DNA of 64,000 nt from Dichetophora obliterata (Eukaryota > Arthropoda > Insecta > Diptera > Sciomyzidae): the NCBI GenBank assembly GCA_963920525.1, contig OY986435.1, positions 224,836,093 through 224,900,092 of the forward strand, given 5' to 3'. The notes under the pieces were generated by a model, which saw nothing but the letters and a program-made list of their open reading frames with translations, ran no database searches and was not told where the DNA came from. A program made the position numbers and the translations under genes. Shown here one piece after another: positions 57,155 through 64,000 of the stretch. Positions within the stretch are counted from its first letter, which is position 1. Each line of letters begins with the position of its first letter.

Positions 57155-57609
57155 GTTCGAAAGTGCATTAGAATTTCAGCCGATTGAAATAAATTTTAAC
57201 TTGTTGAACGCAAAATTAAACATGATTTTAGAATCTTGCCAAAATTAATGGTATCACAGAACAAAATTTGTCAACAAAACGTTGTTAAATTTAAAAAAAT
57301 TTAAAAAAAAAGAAATTTTCAAATGATTTTACCTGTAACTTTGTCAATTTATTCGGTAAAAAAAGCTCTGTATACTGTCTTAAAGCTACATTATTCTACT
57401 TTGTATCGATTTTGAAATTTTTAAAATTGAGCTAGACGTAACGGAGTTGCATTGCAAACTATACATGTACCTTTTAAAATCGATTTTTTGTCCATAAATC
57501 CCGATTTTGAGGGTACATTTAAAAAACAAAGTATGCAGTTATCTTATTTTAAGCCAGGCCTACAACGTCTACTACGTTTCGAGCCGAGTTTTTGTCGACT
57601 GTTACACCG
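57155..57609 (-). repeat. Right long terminal inverted repeat of the 5.9-kb element
   Basis: This is the inverted counterpart of 51731-52195. It starts about 40 bp after the transposase stop codon. Confidence 0.85.
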
Positions 57610-57649
57610 TTAGTTAAAAAAAAGAAGAATTTATAAGTAAAATATTATT

Positions 57650-58520
57650 TTTTTATCGCGAAGTAAAATCTTCAAAAGACTCCACCAGAATGTGCAGGTG
57701 GAAGTGTACGATTCTTACGCACTTAAACCAAATGATAGGTTGTGGTACCAAAACCACCGCATTGATTTTTCGACCCTGTAGATCCCTGTAAATGACTTTG
57801 CGGGGCTTGGGAAAAGCACTTAGCTGAAAACTTTTGGCTACTGCCGTGATCTATGGAGGAATGGTGGTGGGGTCAGCAACCTCTACCTCATTTGCATTGT
57901 ATATGCTCAACTCAACAACCAGTTCTCTTTGCTCTTTGACAAAAGAGGAACCAAGTTTTACTGTGTTAAAGTTTCGCCGAAATAGGAAGAAGCCTCAAGT
58001 CTGGCGTTCTGGAACATGGAGCACACAAAAAGAACGTGCGTCGCGTCTTGCAGTGTATTTCCTGTGCAATGAGTACAGTGAGGATCGGTGGCGTGTTCAT
58101 GCTTGTGAAAGTATGCCCTGAAGCAATCATGTCCTCTTAGTATGTGTAGAACCTAGCATCTCATCAAATTCACTGAGCCTTGACTTCTGGCATACCACCC
58201 GGTTAGGTTAGCGATGAGCTTGTTAGCGAAATTACTGATAAAGACACAACGGTCTTGCCATTTTAGCAAGCTCCTCTCTTCAGCAAGTCGTTTTAAAAGC
58301 TGTTGGGCTTTCGCTACTAGCTGCGAGTAGCGTTTCTTCCACGAGAAGGTCAATGGAGATCGAGCTGGCTAGAATTCGTGCTGCATCTCCAGATACAATT
58401 CTAAAGCCACAGCAGACCCCTAAAGCGCAATGTCTGTAAACCGACGTGTCGGTAGGACTTCGTTTTCATCGCTATATCACATACGGTCGAACCATATATC
58501 ATAGTAGATCTCACTACGTT
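57650..58520 (-). pseudogene. Decayed LINE C terminus (R1/I-like)
   Basis: On the minus strand a frame near 58140-57970 reads GHDCFRAYFHKHEHATDPHC, then THCTGN and THVLFVC. This is the Cys/His cluster that ends many R1/I/jockey polyproteins. Sequence on both sides is GC-richer than average but full of stops and frame changes. Boundaries are those of the GC-richer block. The element lies just outside the right end of the 5.9-kb transposon. Confidence 0.6.
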
Positions 58521-59921
58521 GCACACTGGGGCCGTCCCATATAAGCAGGAGCTCAAAATTCTGAAATAACTTCCTTTCCATCAAACTCACTTAATCTTTA
58601 CATAAGCAGCCAATTTTTGACAAATTAGTCCATTAATTAGTCCATTAATTAGACCATGTTTTAATTCATTGGTGACCAAATTTTTTGTTATAAAGTCTTA
58701 TGCAAAACTTATTTGATTACATTATTATTATGCAAGTTAAAATACATCCAACCCATTCGCAGCCTTCACTTAACCTTATTAGTTACCTTGATTTAAACCA
58801 TTATAAACAATTTTTTTATAATAACTAGCACCAATCGAGTTTGATTATATAACCATATGAATTTTATACTCAAATATTTTTGATTTTGATTAGATTATTA
58901 CAATAACAAAAATAAGTTAGTTGAGGTCACAAAAGAGATAACAAATTTTACATTTCATTATAAAGAATATTAATTTTTATAGTTGTTTAAAGCAAAGAAA
59001 CGTATTATTATTTAAAGTAAAATAATAGTTATAAAGAATATTAATTTTTATAGTTTTTTAAAGCAAAGAAGCGTATTATTATTTAAGGTAAAATAATAGT
59101 TATAAATAATAATAATGAAAAGCAAGTAATGAAATAAATAATGTTACGAATGTATGTACGCATTTATAGGAAAACAAAAAAGGAAAAAAAACTATAATTA
59201 AAATGTACAGCACTTATATATCACAGTCCAAATTAATATTCGATCCAAGGCACGTTAAACTTGTATTATTTTCCTCAAGTTTCACTAACTCCATTGCTTC
59301 AGCAAAGAAAGATCTCTGGTTTGTGACTACTGGCAACAAGTATGAGCAAAGGCCTGAGCAATCAGAGGATCTGAATGAACTACACGGTTAAAATCTTTTA
59401 ATAAAATTTAAACTTAAAATTATTGCGCTATACGAACAAAAGCAATAAACAAGCATACGAACCTAATAGCCTAATATTAAGTTTTAGCATTGCAATATTT
59501 CTTTGGTTTAATTTTTAGTATAGAAAAGTTTTAAGCATGGGTAGTTTAGTATTTGTGAAAGTTTAAATTTTAAACCTCAAGGTTAAAAAATATGCAGTAG
59601 TATTTAAGCTGGACTAAAATTTATTCCAAGGTTTTTAACCGTGTAATAACTTAATGAAAACGTACTCTTAGTTTCCAATGCGGCTTGTCTTCTTGCTATA
59701 ATTCTCTCTTAAGGTTTTGAAGTCCTTGTTGGGACATTCTAAAGCCTCCCCACTCGCTCAGTTTTTATATGTTTTTCTACTAGAAAAGAAACAGTTAACA
59801 AAATATGGTTGACGGCAGTCAAAAACACTTGTTCGTCGAGAAGTTTTCGCATAACTCTGGCATAAATACCCAATATATACTACATGCCTTACATGTTAAC
59901 TGTAATTATATTGATATATTA
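58521..59921. other. No gene seen; AT-rich, one tandem duplication
   Basis: The only structure is a 71-bp tandem duplication at 58961-59103 and a short repeat of attaattagtccatt near 58630-58650. Confidence 0.5.
58961..59103. repeat. 71-bp tandem duplication
   Basis: Two nearly identical units begin taaagaatattaattttta at 58961 and 59032. Few differences mean a recent event. Confidence 0.88.
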
Positions 59922-60308
59922 AGGATTCTCATCTAAGCATGTAACTGACCCGTAAACATTGTAAACCTTGTGAACTTACATGCGCGTAAACTATCTGTCA
60001 AAATTTGTATGGGCGTGAGTTTACATCATTTCCGAGCCTATTTTGTAGTGTAAGCTAGCATGTAAATCTACGTGTGTGATTGAGGGTTGCCTTTGGCGCT
60101 AATCATTACATATTTAGAGTAGTAGAAGAAAATATGAACACGTTTTATTTATTTTTCTATGTTAATGAAGGTTTTTAAAAGGTTTAAAATTTAAAAAAGT
60201 TGCCGCAGCCGCCATTTTGTCGACATTTACGCTATTTACACTTTATCGCTCATCAAAAGTTTAAATGCTTTACATGTTTACATGTTTACATGCTTAGATT
60301 AGAACCCT
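59922..60308. mobile_element. MITE flanked by TA (Tc1/mariner type)
   Basis: The left end aggattctcatctaagcatg and the complement of the right end (agggttctaatctaagcatg) match over about 24 bp. TA lies outside both (59920-59921; 60309-60310). The 387-bp inside is non-coding, with repeated acatgtttac near the right end. Confidence 0.78.
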
Positions 60309-60310
60309 TA

Positions 60311-62534
60311 TTGTTTTCTTTTTTATTTTTGACACTATTATATAGATAACGCTAAAATTTTGATGTCATAATAACGGGAAATTTTTTAAAATACTATCCG
60401 TAAAAAATATTACCAAAAAAAAAAGCTGTCGCATACCGTTATTTTTATCAACCAATGACTTTTCATGAAAAATACATTGTATTGAGAAAAGCTACAGTTT
60501 TCGAGATATCGTCATAATTTTGATATCAAAATAACGGGATTTTTTCAAAATTAACTGTTTGCAAAAAATTTAACAATCGCACATAGTAAAAAATATGAGC
60601 ATAAATTTTATACTATTTTGTATACATATAAATCCAAACCAAAAATGTTTTAAAAGTTATACCATCAAATCTTATGAATTTCCCAGACCATTTTTCTCGT
60701 CAGACCAATCGAAACCACTACATTTTTAAATTTCCCGATTTCGGTGAATTTTTTCTTTCGAACCAGAATATATTTTGATTTACACATGACATCAATATAA
60801 CATTTTTAAATTCTATTTGTTTTATTATTTTTTTAATATTGAGTGGTATAAAATTTATAAATTATTTGGAATACAAAAAGGTAATCAATACCCCACAAAT
60901 GTTATAAAAAAGATAAAATTCACCCTCAAATTTATTACTGTGCAATATATATTTGCACATGTTACATAAAAAAATGCTTATTATAGGGTAATAAATTTCT
61001 CGTAAGACATAACAAAAAATTTCTGCCATATTTATTGTACATCTCAGCAATGTCTAAAATATCCTCTTACACCGTGTTCTTCCATCTCTAATAGCTTAGC
61101 TTTTATTTAATAAATTCTGTATTGAACGCTCATACTTCAGGGCAAAGGCCACAAAAAGTATTATGTGCACTCTTTCTTCCTGCTCTTATTTATTTGAAAG
61201 AAAATTTCTCCAAATTGGTTGAGAAACACGGGAGAAAATGGTACCGAACTGTTTTTCCTACGCCTATTTATAAATAGATGTTTTATAATACATATTGTTT
61301 AATAAACACTGGAATATTTTAAGTTGAAGATAATAAATTAATTACTTTCATGCTCTTAACTCAAATTGAAAACACACAAACAATGTTAACAAATTATTAT
61401 ATATTGTTTGAATTAATAGCTAACTTAACTTCAATGATTCTTGCATATTGTAATTAATAAGTGATTTTTCATATCTTCAGCAAAATTCACAGCATTCCTT
61501 GCAATATGCAATGAGAAATTTTGCCTTTACAAGTATCAAACACTTCTAAATGAACGATTGAAGAAAACTAAATTAAAGTCTTAAGTAGGCAAAGAAGCAT
61601 AATTAATATACAGTCCTGGTTTTTCCTCTCCTTGCATTCACTTCGTTAAAGAGCATAACAAAAAATTCCATTGATTTCTGGTCTGATGAAAACAAAGGTA
61701 AAGATCGTTGCGTCTGGCTGAATGATAAGCATGAATGGATAATTTTATGGCCTTTCACCAACAGCTGATGCTAAGGAAATGACTTGAAATTGGAATGACT
61801 TTGGAAATTCACGCTTATGTTTTGCTAAGCATCATTGAAGTAAAAAAATTTAATGCGACGGAATGGAATTCAATGAAATGAAAGAAACACATGAATTTGG
61901 AAATTAAAAATAAAAAATAAGAAGAATAATTATCATTTATTATATAAATTTATTATTTTATAAATTTATTCTGCACGCTACTTGATTTTTATAGATATAC
62001 ACATTTAAAATTTTGGAGAACAATGAAAAATGGCTGTCAAGCAAGAAAATACACAGCTCATTGCTTGGTAAAATACATGGAAAGCAATATTGCTCGCCAT
62101 GAATTGCCAAACATGGCAATTGAGTGGTCTCGATTAGCAATAATTGCCAATTGACAGATGGAAAGCAATGAATTATTGCCTGTCGAGACGCCCCGTAATG
62201 TATGGTCCTTAAAATATGAACGGTTCAAGGTTGAAGTGAGCCAAGTTATAAAATTTGTATTTGAGATGGAATAAAATGAAGGCCATGACATATATCGAGT
62301 CCTATAAAGGACTTTTTATGTAGTTTTTCATATTCCATTTCGATTTATAGTAATTTTATTCACTTAGAGGACAAAACAAAAAACAAAATACTAACAGTTT
62401 GATTTGAGTTTTAAGTTGAAAAAATTAAAATAACTTAGTTAATTTTTTCTTTAAAATATTTGGTTAAATTTGCCATCATTCATATGGATTTAATAATAAT
62501 AATATAATATAATAATATAATAAAATTCATATTC
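60311..62534. other. No gene seen; contains one arm of a distant inverted repeat
   Basis: The segment 60662-60942 is an inverted copy of 63723-64000. Elsewhere the sequence is AT-rich without coding motifs. Around 62085-62160, short inverted motifs such as attgccaaacatggcaat recur. Confidence 0.5.
60662..60942 (-). repeat. Dispersed repeat, inverted relative to 63723-64000
   Basis: The outer end reads ccctcaaatttattactgtg, which is the complement of the start of the other copy (cacagtaaaaaatttgaggg). Shared blocks include ttcggtgaattttttc and gaccaatcgaaaccacta. It is probably one end of a DNA transposon; its other end was not found. Confidence 0.75.
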
Positions 62535-63721
62535 TTAAAAAAGTTTGGGCAAACATAAAAACCTTGACTGGTTCTTGCAAAGTTTCTTTAATTAAATTTT
62601 TAAACTCCCCCACCGGCCCAATCTTAGCGCCGCTTGACATTGCTAATCACTTCGCCACTCAGTGGTCAATGTACGCATCTGACAGCAATTTTCAATCCGC
62701 CTTTGTGTCAGAAAAACTCGCAACGACAACTCGCCCATACACTTATCGACAACACTTATCTCCTTCTGCCAAAATAATCGAATCTGAAATATCTGCATTA
62801 GAATTCGAGAATGACATAGCACAATTTAAAGGGAAAACACCTGGTTTTGACAGAATCACATACCCGATGTTAAAAAATTTACCTTTTGGTTCAAAATCTC
62901 GGCTTATTATGCTGTACAACAATATCCTTTCTCTCTATATGGAGGCACTATATAAAAGCATTATTAGGTTTTTGATAAGGTCCCAAATAATATTTTACTG
63001 TCTAAACTTGCCAAAATGGGTTTTTATTCAATTTTTTTGAATTGGATACAGTCTCATCTTTCAAAAAGAGCATGTTTTGTAGAAATAAATGGCGTGAAAT
63101 CAAATAACTTTATAGCTTCTTCTGGTGTTCCACAGAAAAGTATTGTATTTTGTATTTTACGTTATTTATTCAAGATGTCAGTAAATGTTTTCATACTGCA
63201 AGATGTTTAATTTATGCTGATGACTATAAGTTATTTAGTAAAATATCTGACCTAAATGATGCTGCTCTCTTACAGAGTGATCTCAATACTCTGCTTTCTA
63301 TGAGTTTTTTTAATCTTCTACACGCCCATTCCAAGCATAACGCAAAACGGGTCCGTCTCATGGCTTTCGATTTGTTTTATTTTTAACAAATTTAAAAATA
63401 AAAAATTAAATTTTTTTTTAAAATTTAACAAATGTTTTTCTATGACATTCTCTAAGTCTAATAACTTTCTCACTTTTTCTTACTCACTTTTGGGTACTCC
63501 CTTGCAAAGGGTTAATTCTATTAAGGATCTAAGAGTTATATTTGATTCTAAGTTCACTTTTGTTGACCACTTAAATTATCTTATTCCAAAATCATATTCC
63601 TGGCTTGCTTTTCTGAGCCGTAATAGCTCAGAATTTTCTGACCATTATACTCTGATTTGCCTCTATAGAGCTTTTGTGAGGTCAAGGTTGGAATATGCTT
63701 CTTTTATATGCAGCCTTTTCT
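62535..63721 (+). pseudogene. Jockey-like LINE reverse transcriptase, broken (same family as 53155-56440)
   Basis: Plus-strand pieces in order: KFLNSPTGPILAPLDIANHF and GKTPGFDRITYPMLKNLP (62564-62940), KLAKMGF then LNWIQSHLSKRACFVEINGV and ASSGVPQ (63016-63135), LIYADDYKLF and LLQSDLN (63205-63290), then after an AT-rich insertion of about 130 bp MTFSKSNNF, SKFTFVDHL, KSYSWLAFLSRN and FVRSRLEYASF (63442-63700). Blocks between them, including the F/YxD catalytic motif, are deleted. The end is cut by another repeat at 63723. Close similarity to the copy at 55213 allows residue-level comparison. Confidence 0.85.
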
Positions 63722-63722
63722 A

Positions 63723-64000
63723 CACAGTAAAAAATTTGAGGGTAAATTTTATCTTTTTTATAACATTTGTGTGGTATAAACTTTTTTTTTTCCAAATAAC
63801 TTATAAATTTTATACCACTCAATATTATAAAAATAATAAAACAAATATAATTTAAAAATTGCATATGGATATCATGTGTTACTCAAAATATATTCTGGTT
63901 CGAGAGAAAAAATTCACCGAAATCGGGAAATTTTAAAATATAGTGGTTTCGATTGGTCTGACGAAAAAAATGGTCTGGAAAAATTTATAAGATTTGATGG
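63723..64000 (+). repeat. Dispersed repeat, running off the window
   Basis: It begins cacagtaaaaaatttgaggg inside the LINE frame (after LFYTV) and matches the complement of 60662-60942 to the window's edge. The sharp interruption of the LINE shows that it inserted later than the LINE. Confidence 0.75.

Larger units (their letters stand above)
51731..57609 (+). mobile_element. 5.9-kb DNA transposon with about 460-bp inverted repeats and an unusual transposase
   Basis: The ends cggtgtaac...gttacaccg are inverted copies that stay alignable for about 460 bp (51731-52195; 57155-57609). Shared blocks include ccctcaaaatcgggattt, attgacaaagttacaggtaa and aacaacgttttgttg. Between them on the plus strand are pieces of one transposase-like gene (52946-53154 and 56441-57116). 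A MITE (52402-52856) and a LINE (53155-56440, itself containing a Helitron) are inserted. Without those, the element is about 2.1 kb. No target duplication is evident (flanks aaca and ttag), so the superfamily is unresolved. Confidence 0.8.

Noticed and set aside
51731..57609. Assignment of the 5.9-kb element to piggyBac or Kolobok because of TTAA-like flanks
   Set aside because: The flanks read aaca and ttag, not a TTAA duplication, and the protein blocks do not match those families.
60662..64000. One large transposon with 280-bp inverted repeats enclosing the LINE
   Set aside because: The apparent termini (cacagtaa) face inward toward the LINE and the second copy cuts the LINE frame, so two separate insertions fit better.
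1..64000. CRISPR arrays, operons or bacterial contamination
   Set aside because: No regularly spaced repeats with unique spacers, no bacterial-type gene packing, and spliceosomal introns and metazoan transposons throughout.

Overview
The window is a strongly AT-rich piece of an insect nuclear genome, most likely a true fly with a large, repeat-filled genome (a tephritid-like fly would fit). It is built almost entirely from transposable elements of dipteran types: Tc1/mariner, hAT-like, piggyBac, PIF/Harbinger, Helitron, RTE and jockey/R1-like LINEs, plus MITEs and foldback elements. I see no complete host gene, rRNA gene, convincing functional tRNA or CRISPR array. Prokaryotic features such as operons and ribosome binding sites do not apply.

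Layout. 1-1540: a LINE 3' end, then Helitron-like tails with tandem units. 1619-3055: a decayed Tc1-like element with TA duplications. 3617-3705: a tRNA-like SINE head. 3708-6999: a hAT-like transposon with about 310-bp inverted repeats and an 8-bp duplication. 7011-11400: a mariner split by a full-length 3.2-kb RTE (7781-11016, 7-bp duplication). 12654-14366 and 21236-22617: two copies of a large foldback element. 15652-17546: a Helitron in minus orientation, with a relative at 42556. 23825-24338: a transposase-like pseudogene. 24676-26643: an internally deleted piggyBac with TTAA duplications. 27840-29560: a second mariner, split by a truncated LINE. 34841-36194: a truncated LINE with a 12-bp duplication that encodes RNase H. 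37290-38507: a small hAT that keeps only a BED-type zinc finger. 46100-49053: a PIF/Harbinger element with its DDE transposase and MADF partner. 51731-57609: a 5.9-kb transposon with about 460-bp inverted repeats and an unusual transposase, which hosts a MITE and a LINE that itself hosts a Helitron. 57650-58520: LINE remains. 59922-60308: a TA-flanked MITE. 62535-63721: a LINE cut by another repeat.

The genes do not form a cellular pathway. Each belongs to one element's own mobility machinery, and most carry frameshifts, stops or deletions. The Harbinger element has the family's normal two-protein design (catalytic DDE protein plus MADF DNA-binding partner). The clearest history is in the nested insertions: at three places, removing the inserted element and one duplication rejoins the reading frame of the host element, so the order of insertion can be read directly.

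The best candidates for something poorly described are the 5.9-kb element (51731-57609), the 3.3-kb hAT-like element (3708-6999), and the tandem exon/donor units upstream of the Harbinger MADF gene. All family names are from recognition by eye; no database search was possible.
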